This document shows positions 13,387 through 21,995 of a stretch of DNA of 27,800 nt, in pieces (the stretch's first letter is position 1; every line of letters starts with the position of its first letter). The stretch is taken from the NCBI GenBank assembly GCA_046350595.1, contig JAXMAC010000037.1, positions 1 to 27,800 on the forward strand. The letters run 5' to 3'. This stretch comes from JAHFOW01 sp046350595. Lineage in GTDB: Bacteria > Planctomycetota > Brocadiia > Brocadiales > Brocadiaceae. The notes beneath the pieces were generated by a model that was not told the origin of the DNA, ran no database searches, and saw only the letters and a program-made list of their open reading frames with translations. Made by a program: the position numbers and the translations under genes.

Positions 13387-14229
13387 ATGCCAAAACAAGA
13401 AGAACAAAAAAACAATCATGCCAGGCTGCACGACGAAGGAGTCAAAGAAGGGATATATGGAAGCATAAAGGACAGGGAAATAGACCACGTCGACTACGAT
13501 CGATGGATGGGCGGTCCCCGTGGCCCCGAAAAAATTGTTTTTAAAGACGGAACTGCTGTTATATTCAAGTGTGATATCCGACATTACTGGATGGCAAATA
13601 ATCCGGACACCCCTATCCGGGAGGCAATTGCTTATCAAATTGACAAGATCGTGGGGCTTGGACTCGTGCCAAAAACGATGGTAATCGACGACACTATCAA
13701 CAATGTTCGTTATGATGGTTCAATACAGGAGTGGATTAAGGATGCAAGGGACGGTTATCAGATCGACAAGTTCACATCTGATGAGAGAAGAAATTATGAC
13801 CGATTGAGGATTTTTGATTTTGTAATCGGCAATAGCGACCGGCATCTGGGAAATGTCCTATTTACTGATGGCGGAAAGATGTATGCAGTAGATCATAATG
13901 CCTGTCTTATCATCTCCAATGACGAAGACATTTTATCTTTTCCCGACTCGTTAATCATTTTCATGAGTAAAAACGTTGTTCAAGATATGCCGCATATCGT
14001 TGACATTATAGAAAAGTTTTACGACAACAGAGAAAGGATATTAAACCTTATCAATAAATATATACATGACAATAAAGAACTCGCCATGCTCATGGTGGAA
14101 TCGAGGATTCTGTACTTATACAACACGTTGAAAAAAGACAAACCGTTTCCCAAAAAATACCTCGAATGGCGGAAGGGTTTGGACGAAGAAATCCGGAATA
14201 TTTTAAAAAAAAACAGGAAGCAGGGGTGA
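13387..14229 (+). CDS. PI3/4-kinase-like (or HipA-like) protein kinase fold, unknown substrate
   Basis: A 280-residue cytoplasmic protein with the catalytic signature of the PI3/4-kinase and HipA/FAM20-like group: FDFVIGNSDRHLGNVLF (Asp151, Arg152, His153, Asn156) and, after a short turn, the metal-binding MYAVDHNACL (Asp169-His170). Upstream pieces fit an ATP site: AVIFKCD (Lys61) and REAIAYQIDKIVGLGLVPKT (Glu79). The N-lobe is short and there is no lipid-binding, HTH or membrane region. It could phosphorylate a protein, a lipid or a small molecule; HipA proper is longer and normally has a HipB partner, absent here. It starts 129 bp after lipB and ends 281 bp before lipA; that gap holds repeat C3. 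The start has no clear ribosome site. Confidence 0.65.
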   Translation: MPKQEEQKNNHARLHDEGVKEGIYGSIKDREIDHVDYDRWMGGPRGPEKIVFKDGTAVIFKCDIRHYWMANNPDTPIREAIAYQIDKIVGLGLVPKTMVIDDTINNVRYDGSIQEWIKDARDGYQIDKFTSDERRNYDRLRIFDFVIGNSDRHLGNVLFTDGGKMYAVDHNACLIISNDEDILSFPDSLIIFMSKNVVQDMPHIVDIIEKFYDNRERILNLINKYIHDNKELAMLMVESRILYLYNTLKKDKPFPKKYLEWRKGLDEEIRNILKKNRKQG

Positions 14230-14264
14230 GTTTGGAGTTGGCAAATTTAATTCTTAATCCTAAT

Positions 14265-14496
14265 TCATAACGCAGCTAAGCCGCAACCAATTCTCTTGTG
14301 AAAGCGGGGAGATTGCTTCGGAAAAGACCCTCGCAATGACACTTACTATGCTCTTTGATGGCACACAGCACGTTGTCATTGCGAGCGGAGCGAAGCAATC
14401 TTTCCCTCATAAACAAACTTCACCTCCTGATAAGAAGTATATGGGATTGTGAAATACTTACAAAAAAAAGATGTTTTTACAGAGTAATACTATAAA
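14265..14496. repeat. Repeat family C, copy 3 (simple full-length form, 232 bp)
   Basis: The reference copy without nested inserts: head ATAACGCAGCTAAGCCGCAA, left arm GGAGATTGCTTCGGAAAAGA, centre ACTTACTATGCTCTTTGATG, right arm GTCATTGCGAGCGGAGCGAA plus GCAATC, and tail CAGAGTAATACTATAAA. It ends 14 bp before the lipA start codon. The tail has a TATAAA that could serve as a -10 box for lipA (inference). Confidence 0.88.
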
Positions 14497-14510
14497 CCTC
14501 AAATTATCCT

Positions 14511-15389
14511 ATGCGTCCCGAGTGGCTAAAAGTAAGATTACCTCACGGTATAAATTTTACAGAAATAAAAAGTATCTTAAGGGAAAAACAACTTCACACG
14601 GTTTGTGAGGAGGCGCTATGTCCCAATATTGGTGAATGCTTTGAACAAAGAACGGCAACATTCCTGATCCTCGGCGACACATGCACCAGACAATGCGGAT
14701 TTTGTGCCGTAGACAAGGGAATTCCAAAGATCGTGGATGAAGAAGAACCACGCAGGATTGCAGAAGCCGCGCAAAGGATGAAGTTGAAATACATTGTTAT
14801 TACCTCAGTCACGCGGGACGATCTGCCTGATGGCGGCGCATCAATTTACGCCCGAACGATTCACAGCATTCGTGGATGTATAAAAGATAGCAGGATTGAG
14901 GTGCTCATTCCTGATTTTAAAGGGGATTTAAGGGCATTAACAGCCGTACTCAACGCCTATCCGGATATTCTCAACCATAATATTGAAACTGTGCCCCGCC
15001 TTTATCATCAGGTAAGACCTGCGGCAGATTACATGCGATCCCTGGAATTATTGAGAAAAGCGCGAGAGTTACAACCATCTGTCACGACAAAATCAGGACT
15101 AATGGTGGGTTTGGATGAAACATGGGATGAAATAATTGATACCATGAAAGCAATAAAAACTGCCGGTTGTGATATCCTTACGTTGGGACAGTATTTGAGT
15201 CCAGGGAGAAATGCTTTGCCAATCCACCGTTATTACACACCTGCAGAATTTGAAAAGTTAAAAGAAGAAGGTTTGAAACTGGGTTTCAGACATGTTGAAT
15301 CAGGACCACTTGTGCGGAGTTCTTACCACGCAATGATGCAATCGGAAATGGCGCACCAAGGATGTTCACGGAATTCCACGGAACAATAA
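14511..15389 (+). CDS. lipA: Lipoyl synthase LipA
   Basis: A 292-residue radical SAM enzyme that inserts two sulfurs into protein-bound octanoyl groups. The auxiliary cluster motif is CEEALCPNIGEC (C-x4-C-x5-C), the radical SAM motif is CTRQCGFC (C-x3-C-x2-C), and the conserved C-terminal Ser ligand is in VRSSYHA. Other hallmarks are VTRDDLPDGGA, NHNIETVPRLY, KSGLMVGLDE and LTLGQYLSPG. Length is normal for the family. There is no ribosome site before the ATG, and the end of repeat C3 lies only 14 bp upstream, so the native leader may have been replaced or be very short. It works after LipB in the same pathway. Confidence 0.96.
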   Translation: MRPEWLKVRLPHGINFTEIKSILREKQLHTVCEEALCPNIGECFEQRTATFLILGDTCTRQCGFCAVDKGIPKIVDEEEPRRIAEAAQRMKLKYIVITSVTRDDLPDGGASIYARTIHSIRGCIKDSRIEVLIPDFKGDLRALTAVLNAYPDILNHNIETVPRLYHQVRPAADYMRSLELLRKARELQPSVTTKSGLMVGLDETWDEIIDTMKAIKTAGCDILTLGQYLSPGRNALPIHRYYTPAEFEKLKEEGLKLGFRHVESGPLVRSSYHAMMQSEMAHQGCSRNSTEQ

Positions 15390-15418
15390 ATTTCGTGCTC
15401 ATTCGTGCCAATTCGTGA

Positions 15419-16096
15419 CTAACTCAGTATTAATTCTCTGGGTATGCTGATGTCCGTTATTATAACTTCGCCCGTGTAATTTGGTCCATCACCCAGATAA
15501 AACCCCTTCTTGCCCGCCGCAAAGGTCACCGTCTTTGTAGCCTTAATAGCAGAGCCCAGGATATTCCCGGTATTGCAATCGATTCCAGAAGGTATATCAA
15601 TCGATATAACAGGTTTGTTGAGTTTGTTAACACCCTCAATAAGAGTCTTAAAAGGTTCTCTCGCCTCCCCCGAAAGTCCCGTCCCAAACAAGGCATCAAC
15701 CAGATGTGTATAATCGTCCAAGTCTCTTAATAAAGTATTTACACGCCAAATATCAATCACTTCTTTTACCGGTATCTTCATGTTGAGAAGAATATGAAGA
15801 TTGGTGGCTGCATCTCCGTCTCTTAAAATATCGGGTATTTTTGCAAGGAGAAACACATCCACGGAAATACCATGATTATGAAGGTGTCGTGCGACGACAT
15901 ATCCATCTCCCCCATTGTTACCTTTTCCGCATAAAATGGCTATTTTTACGGTTTGAGGATGGCGAATCATCTTCATAACCTCTTCAGCCACGTTCCGTCC
16001 CGCATTTTCCATAAGAATAATGCCGGGAATTTTATACTCCTCAATAGCCTTCCTGTCCAGTTCCCGCATTTCTTCGCGTGTCAAAGACTTTTCCAT
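15419..16096 (-). CDS. nnrE: NAD(P)H-hydrate epimerase (YjeF N-terminal domain)
   Basis: A 225-residue stand-alone YjeF-N protein. It converts the R form of damaged hydrated NAD(P)H to the S form for repair. Signature pieces are LMENAGRNVAEEV (about 28-40), CGKGNNGGDGYVVARHL (about 56-72), LVDALFGTGLSG and SIDIPSGIDCNTG; the family's binding-site Asp and Gly residues are present. The dehydratase domain (NnrD), often fused at the C-terminus, is missing, so that partner must be encoded elsewhere. It is convergent with lipA, with only 29 bp between stops, and no terminator is evident there. Confidence 0.92.
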   Translation of the reverse strand: MEKSLTREEMRELDRKAIEEYKIPGIILMENAGRNVAEEVMKMIRHPQTVKIAILCGKGNNGGDGYVVARHLHNHGISVDVFLLAKIPDILRDGDAATNLHILLNMKIPVKEVIDIWRVNTLLRDLDDYTHLVDALFGTGLSGEAREPFKTLIEGVNKLNKPVISIDIPSGIDCNTGNILGSAIKATKTVTFAAGKKGFYLGDGPNYTGEVIITDISIPRELILS

Positions 16097-16158
16097 TTTA
16101 GTAAATCCTTATAATTATTTCCCTTCCACTATTCTGCTTTCTTCCTCAGTTATCTCCT

Positions 16159-16335
16159 GGCTCAGCTACACAGCAGCCAATTCTCTTGTAAAGCGGTGAG
16201 ATTGCTTCGGAAAAGACCCTCGCAATGACACTTACTATGCACTTTGATGGCATACAGCACGTTGTCATTGCGAGCGTTTGTAGTGACGACTTTAGTCGTC
16301 TGCGGTCATTGCGAGCGGGCGAAGCAATCTTTCCT
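16159..16335. repeat. Repeat family C, copy 4, tail missing, with nested block E
   Basis: Head (CAGCTACACAGCAGCCAATT), left arm and centre as in C3. Block E is inserted at 16277-16304 between two copies of GTCATTGCGAGCG (16264-16276 and 16305-16317), as in C1. The element stops after CAATCTTTCC; the AT-rich tail seen in C1, C3 and C5 is absent. It lies upstream of nnrE (minus strand). Confidence 0.83.
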
Positions 16336-16691
16336 TTATTTTTTATCGTTAGATCATCTCCCAATCAGTTTGCAAAAGCTTGTATATTTTTTAAGGAAAA
16401 TACCGTTTATCAACGAACCCATTCGCTTGATAAATTTGTACACGTCTAAAAGGAAAATATGGCATAATGTTTAACGTGATTATTACATATTTCATGGTGA
16501 AAGGTTCTATAGATAGTAGACTATATATAAAACACCGTATGTCCCAATATTTCAATATCTTATGGGATTGTTTACTTCTTTGTTTTACTGATTAATTGGG
16601 ATAAGAACCATATTCATATTTATTTTGTAAAAATTCTCCGTAATTTTTTCCGTGTCATCCGTAGCCTCTGCGGCAATTGAATAAATTTACG
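16336..16691. other. AT-rich stretch, no gene seen
   Basis: No credible coding frame, RNA gene or mobile element is visible between repeats C4 and A4. Short open frames here are AT-rich noise. The region may carry promoters, but none stands out. Confidence 0.5.
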
Positions 16692-16735
16692 TATAGGAGT
16701 TTCAATGTTGCAGAGACGCAAGATTTTGCGTTTCT
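16692..16735. repeat. Palindrome family A, copy 4, with TATAGG head
   Basis: A head TATAGGAGTTTCAA (16692-16705) is followed by TGTTGC and the palindrome 16712-16735 (arms AGAGACGCAA / TTGCGTTTCT, one mismatch). The same head and order, in reverse orientation, occurs at 21958-21915. Confidence 0.82.
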
Positions 16736-16911
16736 CCATGCTGCGTCTTTTTGCCGATTCAATTTTCAAGGTTAAACCTGTTTTGACATGGAGTATAAAG
16801 TTTTGGGAAAATACTTTCAACGGTATTTTAATATTTTCAGAACACAGACATATTTCATATATACTTAATTATTAATAAATTTGAATAATTTAAAAAACAT
16901 TGTATAATAAT

Positions 16912-17106
16912 TATGCAGCAAAGCCGCAATCAATTCTCTTGAGAGAGTGAGGAGATTGCTTCGAAAAAGACCCTCGCAATGACATTTACTATGCACTTTG
17001 ATGGCACACAGCACCTTGTCATTGCGAGCGGAGCGAAGCAATCTTTCCATCATAAACAAATGTGATTGTGGAAAACTTATAAAAAAATTTACACAGTAAT
17101 ACGATA
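16912..17106. repeat. Repeat family C, copy 5
   Basis: A nearly full-length copy without nested inserts: head TATGCAGCAAAGCCGCAATC, left arm GGAGATTGCTTCGAAAAAGA, right arm with GTCATTGCGAGCGGAGCGAA, and a shortened tail ending ACAGTAATACGATAA. It ends 115 bp upstream of the secreted dCache gene. Confidence 0.85.
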
Positions 17107-17221
17107 ACTTCTCATGAAAGGATAAGACGACAATATTGAGAAAATTTACCAATGGGTGTTGTTATTCATCTTGTATTAGCTTTGTATAATCCTACAACCC
17201 TGTTCATAAGGAGGAAATGCC

Positions 17222-18997
17222 ATGGTTAAAATAACCAAATCAACTATAGCAGTAATCATCTCACTTTATGTATTACTCACGGGCTACTCACAAATAGCGC
17301 AAGCTGATACCCTGAGCATTATCAGGGAAGGTATTATCCGGGATTTGCAGGGAATCACCCGGAAACAAGCGGAGACTATCACCAATTGGGTTGACGCCAG
17401 AAAAAAAGATGTACGGGTTACCGCTCACAACCTGCCTGCCTACCGCTCAGAAGTAATTCGGGACCAACAGGAACCGGACTTTACAAGGCCGCTTGAATAC
17501 CTCACCTTCATGAAAAACATATATCACTACAAGGAAGTTTTTATAGCAAACCCCACAGGCACAATTATTGTTTCAACGGACAAAAACAATATTGGAAAGG
17601 ACATTGCATCCACCCCATACTTTCAGGAAGCGCTCAGGGGCAAAACGGTTTTTTCTGACATCATGCCTTCAACCATACCCATCGAAAACGAGGAAGGCAA
17701 CCCTGAAGTGGGATTACCCACGATGTTTGTATCCACCCCCGTTACCAGCGAAAAATCGGATGTGTTGGGCGTCCTGACTTTCAGGCTTGATGTCAACGAA
17801 CTCATAAAATTAATATTGCCCATGAAGGCAACGGAGACAGGTGAGATTTATTTAATCAATAAGGACGGGTACATGCTCACCGAATCACGGTTTGCCCACA
17901 ATCTCAAGGAAAATGGCGTTATAAAAAAGAGGACGTCTTTAGAACTGAAAGTGACAAACCCCAAGACTGGAAATCTCACTCAGGCGGTTCAACAATGCCT
18001 CAAAGGCTCTGACGGATATAATGACACGGGCTATCTTGACTACCGGGGCGTTAGCGTTATTGGTTATTGGACATGGCTCCCCTATCTAAACTGGGGACTT
18101 ATTGCAGAAATAAATATTGATGAGGCGTGCCACGAGGTGCGTAAATTTTTTCAGGAAACGACCCTTAAAAATTTACGTGGTCTTATGCACCGTCAGGTAG
18201 GTCTGGTAAAGATGTGCATGGAGGGACACAAAAATAATGCCCGTGCAATTGCGCTTAAACCTCAAACAAGTAATTATGCAAAAGGCGTGGTGTCAGTCGA
18301 TGAATTTGTCCATGCGCTTAACTACTTAGAATTTATCAGGGATGAATACGGATACAAGGGCATATTTATTTGCGATACAGGCGGAGTTATCCGATTATCA
18401 ACAGAAAAGAACCTGGTAGGCATGAACGTATCAGGGGAGGACTATTTTGTAGAGGCAAAAAAACAAGGTGTTTTTGTGAGTAATGTAAGACTATCCACGA
18501 CACCCATTGTAAACGAGTTTGGCAAAAACGAACGCAACGTCCCAACCCTGTTTGTGTCTGCAACGATACAGGATAATGGAGGGAACCCCGCCGGTGTGCT
18601 CGTTCTTCGTGTAGACACAATGGAACTGAACAAACTCATGCAGGGCACGGAGGTCGGAGAAAGCGGCGAGACGTACATCATTGATTCAGAAGGTATGTTT
18701 ATTACAGAATCACGGTTTATCATAGATCTGAAGAGGAAGGAAATGATTAAAAATAGATCCGCCCTGGAACTCAAGGGCATCAACCCCAAGACGGGAAGGT
18801 TGACGAAGGGAATCATCGAATGTCTGAGCGGAACCGAAGGATATGACGACACGGGTTATCTTGATTATCGGGGCGTTCCGGTACTCGGCACGTGGTGCTG
18901 GATTCCCGAATACGACTGGGGTGTAATGGTCGAAATAGACCTTGACGAGGCATTCCGCAAGAGTTCAGCATTCTGGGGTATTAAGCAGTATTTTTAA
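17222..18997 (+). CDS. Secreted protein of two tandem dCache sensor units, no output domain
   Basis: A 591-residue protein with a signal peptide (hydrophobic about 8-25, likely cleavage after AQA at 26-28). Two homologous units follow, at about 31-305 and 312-580. Each ends with the same landmarks: GETYIIDSEGMFITES-like, LELK..NPKTG, CL.G..GY.DTGYLDYRG and W..IP...WG...EI. These match the periplasmic sensor of the kinase at 3642-5702 (GETYLINKDGYMISES, LELKVVNPKTG, WIPELNWGVIAEID). dCache domains bind small ligands such as amino acids or organic acids. There is no second hydrophobic segment, HAMP, kinase or methyl-accepting domain, so the mature protein should be soluble in the periplasm. The start is secure (AAGGAGGAAATGCC before ATG). 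A role as ligand-binding partner or decoy is inference. Confidence 0.88.
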   Translation: MVKITKSTIAVIISLYVLLTGYSQIAQADTLSIIREGIIRDLQGITRKQAETITNWVDARKKDVRVTAHNLPAYRSEVIRDQQEPDFTRPLEYLTFMKNIYHYKEVFIANPTGTIIVSTDKNNIGKDIASTPYFQEALRGKTVFSDIMPSTIPIENEEGNPEVGLPTMFVSTPVTSEKSDVLGVLTFRLDVNELIKLILPMKATETGEIYLINKDGYMLTESRFAHNLKENGVIKKRTSLELKVTNPKTGNLTQAVQQCLKGSDGYNDTGYLDYRGVSVIGYWTWLPYLNWGLIAEINIDEACHEVRKFFQETTLKNLRGLMHRQVGLVKMCMEGHKNNARAIALKPQTSNYAKGVVSVDEFVHALNYLEFIRDEYGYKGIFICDTGGVIRLSTEKNLVGMNVSGEDYFVEAKKQGVFVSNVRLSTTPIVNEFGKNERNVPTLFVSATIQDNGGNPAGVLVLRVDTMELNKLMQGTEVGESGETYIIDSEGMFITESRFIIDLKRKEMIKNRSALELKGINPKTGRLTKGIIECLSGTEGYDDTGYLDYRGVPVLGTWCWIPEYDWGVMVEIDLDEAFRKSSAFWGIKQYF

Positions 18998-19077
18998 ATT
19001 TTAACGATGGGGCGCAGCTAGACGCAGATACAAAGTTTTATAATCTGCGTTTATCTGCGTCCAAATAAAATCTTCCC

Positions 19078-19156
19078 GTTTGTAGTGACGACTTCAGTCG
19101 TCATACCTGCATATTGTCCATCACGAGGAAGCGACTGAAGTCGCTCCTACAAACTG
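19078..19156. repeat. Block E inverted pair (long hairpin)
   Basis: Two copies of block E face each other. The left arm begins GTTTGTAGTGACGACTTCAG at 19078; the right arm is AGCGACTGAAGTCGCTCCTA and CAAACTG, ending at 19156. Together they can fold into an imperfect hairpin of about 25 bp. It lies between the dCache gene and the convergent lhgO, so it may act as a bidirectional terminator. Just before it (19018-19063) is a GACGCAGAT/ATCTGCGT(C) inverted motif. Confidence 0.7.
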
Positions 19157-19167
19157 CAAACCTGAGT

Positions 19168-20367
19168 TTATATTTCCATTCTTTTCTCTACTTCATCAAC
19201 AACAAATTTACTGAATGAAAAGGCAGAGGTAAATGCGGGAGATACCGCATTTAAGACATGCGTGGAATTTTCTCCCTGTTCAACCACAAAATCCATGACC
19301 AGTTCCATCGTTTTTCTATCAAGAAGTTGCGCCCTGATACCTGTAGTTAAATAGTTGCCAAATTGATCTCTATCTAATTTTTTCACCAGATATGCAGCTT
19401 GTTGTATAAAATATTTTCTCGAATATTTCCTCAATTCCTCGATGGCCAAATCTCTAAAATTACCTGCATTGGATAAAAACAGTTTAGCCTCATTGAATAC
19501 AATCTCAAAGAATTCGTGTATCCTTAAATGCGAAATGCCCTGATAATTTTCCCGCCAGAAGGCCGGAATTGCCGTTGGGCCTACCTTTATTTTTCCATCA
19601 ACGGCCTTTGTAAAGTGGACGCCAAGAAATGGGTTTTTTAAGTTTGGAACAGGGTATATATGCCTATGAATAAAATTGCTGTCCTTATATTCCAGGTAAG
19701 TACCTTTAAAAGGGATAAGGGTATATTTAAGACCGACTCCAAATTGATGCGCAATGTTATCTGCATACAAACCGGCCGTGTTAATGAGGTGTTTAAATCT
19801 TATTTTTTGTTTTGTGGTGCTTACCGTAAAGGCATCCGCTCTTTTCACGAATCCTTCATCCAGCAAGATTTGTATTTTCCCCTGTAAAGCTGAATCAATA
19901 TGTTCAACAACCTCTTTGGGATTCACAACAGCGGTCGTTGGTGAATACAATGCCTTATCAAAGGTTTTTGCATTCGGCTCAAGTTCTGCTAATCTCTTTT
20001 CATCAATTATTTCCAGGTCTATACCATTCGCAATTCCCCTTCTTTCCAATTCACAGAGTCCTCTCATTTCATTTTCATCCCGCGCAACAACAACCTTTCC
20101 GCATCTGTTTATAGAGAGATGGTGTTTTATGCAATATTCGGTGAGAAGTCTGTTCCCTTCAGAGGTAAACCGCGCCTTTAAACTATCGGGCGTATAATAA
20201 AATCCGGCATGGAGTACCCCACTATTTCTTCCACTTGCGTGGCAGGCCAGGGAACGTTCCTTTTCTAACACAGTAATACGTAAATCCTGGTGTCTTGTAT
20301 GAAACTCACGGGCAATAGACAGGCCAATGATTCCACCACCCACGATTAATATATCGGTTGTCAGCAT
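19168..20367 (-). CDS. lhgO: FAD-dependent L-2-hydroxyglutarate oxidase/dehydrogenase (LhgO-like)
   Basis: A 399-residue DAO-family flavoprotein. The N-terminal FAD-binding motif is ILIVGGGIIGLSIAREFH, followed by LEKERSLACHASGRNSGVLHAG, typical of LhgO. Later segments include HLINTAGLYADNIAHQFG, PVPNLKNPFLGVHFT and KVGPTAIPAFWREN. It would oxidise L-2-hydroxyglutarate to 2-oxoglutarate and pass electrons to the membrane quinone pool. Family assignment is firm; exact substrate specificity is by similarity. The start is 7 bp after the stop of the DUF362 gene on the same strand, so they form a unit. Length is normal. Confidence 0.87.
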   Translation of the reverse strand: MLTTDILIVGGGIIGLSIAREFHTRHQDLRITVLEKERSLACHASGRNSGVLHAGFYYTPDSLKARFTSEGNRLLTEYCIKHHLSINRCGKVVVARDENEMRGLCELERRGIANGIDLEIIDEKRLAELEPNAKTFDKALYSPTTAVVNPKEVVEHIDSALQGKIQILLDEGFVKRADAFTVSTTKQKIRFKHLINTAGLYADNIAHQFGVGLKYTLIPFKGTYLEYKDSNFIHRHIYPVPNLKNPFLGVHFTKAVDGKIKVGPTAIPAFWRENYQGISHLRIHEFFEIVFNEAKLFLSNAGNFRDLAIEELRKYSRKYFIQQAAYLVKKLDRDQFGNYLTTGIRAQLLDRKTMELVMDFVVEQGENSTHVLNAVSPAFTSAFSFSKFVVDEVEKRMEI

Positions 20368-20374
20368 TTAATTC

Positions 20375-21415
20375 TTAACTACTCAGGTGATAATGAATTT
20401 TTTGTATAATCTCTTCAAAACCCGCTCTGGTATCCAGACATTTTGATACAATTTTAAGTTCGGAATAACTCTTCATACCAAGGTTTAATTCCACGGCCCT
20501 TTTGACCTGTCGCTGTTCCCACACCTCCACATCTCCTCCAAAGGCATTGATAATGCTTAATCCCACGACGTCGGCTGCAATCCTGTCGCCGGTAATGACA
20601 ATGAGATTTGGTTGAGCCACGGTACCCCGTGTCGGGCCTTTCTTTGTAAAAATCTTTGTGCCGTCAAGGATGTTGAGATGAGGAGTATATGCCAGGTTTA
20701 ATTCGGCAACGATCTCATCCCAGTATTCAGGGGCAATAAAGTATGGCCTCTGTTGAGGATGAATGGCGCCGATAAAATTCTTCAACGAAATGGTATAATG
20801 CGCATAACTATGGGTTTTAATAACGGGAACATTAATAATCCTGTCGACATTATAGAGAATCTCAGAAACAATGGCCTTTTTAACAAATCTTCCCTGAGGT
20901 ATATCCACCTCTACCCAGCCACAATCTTCAAAGGCAAGAAATTCCATATCTTCATCCTTAATTACTTCCCATACGCCTGACCTTATGGCATTCCTCTTTG
21001 TGGGCAGAACAAATATTGCAGACATGTCACCCACCAGGACCTTTGAAACGCCGGATTCATGGAGGATTTTTATGAGGTTCTTTATAATAACCGGACTGGT
21101 ATTGGCGGGACTTGGATAGCGATTAACGATATTCGGTTTTATGAGTACGGACTTGCCCTTAACGTCAAGTTTTTCCAATCCACCCACCAGTTCTATACCT
21201 TCCCTGAGCATGGTATAAACATCGTCGCCCCGAACAATGGAAACGAGGGTCTTATTTGCTTCTTTATAGACATTGTTGTGAGCGGGTTTATGGTTTATCT
21301 TTTTCGCATCAGGTTGCCTGAAAAGAAATTTAAAGACATAACGCCACTGTAGTTTTAAAAAAAGAAATATTGATATACCGACATAATAGAAAAGTGGTGA
21401 TTTTATAATGCGCAT
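20375..21415 (-). CDS. DUF362 family protein, N-terminally membrane-anchored
   Basis: A 346-residue protein of the DUF362 family. Typical segments are GKSVLIKPNIV, SPVIIKNLIKIL, VLVGDMS, DRIINVPVIKTHSYAHYTISLKNFIG, ILDGTKIF, GPTRGTVAQPNLIVITGD and AADVVG. One N-terminal hydrophobic segment (about 8-22, with basic flanks) should anchor it to the membrane. The 4Fe-4S motifs seen in some longer DUF362 proteins are absent. The biochemical role of the family is not established to my knowledge. It leads a two-gene unit with lhgO, which hints at a role in electron transfer or hydroxy-acid metabolism (inference). Confidence 0.85.
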   Translation of the reverse strand: MRIIKSPLFYYVGISIFLFLKLQWRYVFKFLFRQPDAKKINHKPAHNNVYKEANKTLVSIVRGDDVYTMLREGIELVGGLEKLDVKGKSVLIKPNIVNRYPSPANTSPVIIKNLIKILHESGVSKVLVGDMSAIFVLPTKRNAIRSGVWEVIKDEDMEFLAFEDCGWVEVDIPQGRFVKKAIVSEILYNVDRIINVPVIKTHSYAHYTISLKNFIGAIHPQQRPYFIAPEYWDEIVAELNLAYTPHLNILDGTKIFTKKGPTRGTVAQPNLIVITGDRIAADVVGLSIINAFGGDVEVWEQRQVKRAVELNLGMKSYSELKIVSKCLDTRAGFEEIIQKIHYHLSS

Positions 21416-21654
21416 ATAATTTATTGAAAAGAATTTATTATAAGGGAACGACGCCGTTTTTGCGATTGACCCAACGTATTATTTTATATATTATACATTA
21501 TATTTTCTATAGTTGTATAGTATTACCGTGTAATACAATAGTTGAGATGTAGCTGCACCAGATCATTGCGAGGGGCTTTATCGGTACAAGATTGAAACCA
21601 AACAGGATATGCTTTGCTTTTATTCTACAAATATGGAGTTTCTTTCGTTTCTTT
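21416..21654. other. AT-rich upstream region with a 17-bp palindrome
   Basis: No gene. It holds the presumed promoter of the DUF362-lhgO unit. A perfect inverted repeat, GTATTACCGTGTAATAC, sits at 21520-21536, about 105 bp before the DUF362 start, and may be an operator. A partial family C right-arm word (ATCATTGCGAGGGGCT) occurs at about 21561-21576. Confidence 0.45.
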
Positions 21655-21841
21655 ATGAGAGAAAGATTGCTTCGCTTCGCTCGCAATGACAGGATAAGGT
21701 CACACTGACCGGTTCCTTTTCGTACTGACAACATGCAGTGTACTATCAAAGCGCGTAGTGCATGTCATTGCGAGAGGGGTCTTTTCCGAAGCAATCTCCC
21801 CACTTTTATAAGAGGGAATTAGTTGCGGCTTGCTGCGTTAA
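21655..21841. repeat. Repeat family C, copy 6, reverse orientation and diverged centre
   Basis: Read on the minus strand it has the head (ACGCAGCAAGCCGCAACTAA), left arm (GGGGAGATTGCTTCGGAAAA) and right arm (TGTCATTGCGAGCGAAGCGA plus AGCAATC). The centre is longer and diverged, keeping only the part around CTTTGATAG. It lies upstream of cbiJ; the frame-open 5' extension of cbiJ is this repeat and not coding. Confidence 0.75.
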
Positions 21842-21912
21842 ATTGGATTGCCTGCAGCAGCCACTTTATCTGGTTCTAAAGCGAAGCTTCGAGCCAAGGG
21901 ACAAACGCTACG

Positions 21913-21958
21913 GTAGAGACGCAATATTTTGCGTCTCTACAATATTGAAATTCCTATA
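21913..21958. repeat. Palindrome family A, copy 5, with TATAGG head (reverse)
   Basis: Palindrome at 21913-21940 (arms GTAGAGACGCAA / TTGCGTCTCTAC, centre TATT) followed by AATA and TTGAAATTCCTATA (21945-21958), the complement of the head seen at 16692 and 24331. It lies 38 bp before the cbiJ start. Confidence 0.85.
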
Positions 21959-21995
21959 CATAAATTATAATTTAGATTTTTATATCTTGCTCATC

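Noticed and set aside
21762..21995. Long N-terminal extension of CbiJ
   Set aside because: The segment is the translation of repeats C6 and A5; the family start is at 21996.
21842..21995. Cobalamin riboswitch before cbiJ
   Set aside because: The region is short and filled by a repeat and palindrome A5; no B12-box-like element could be found.
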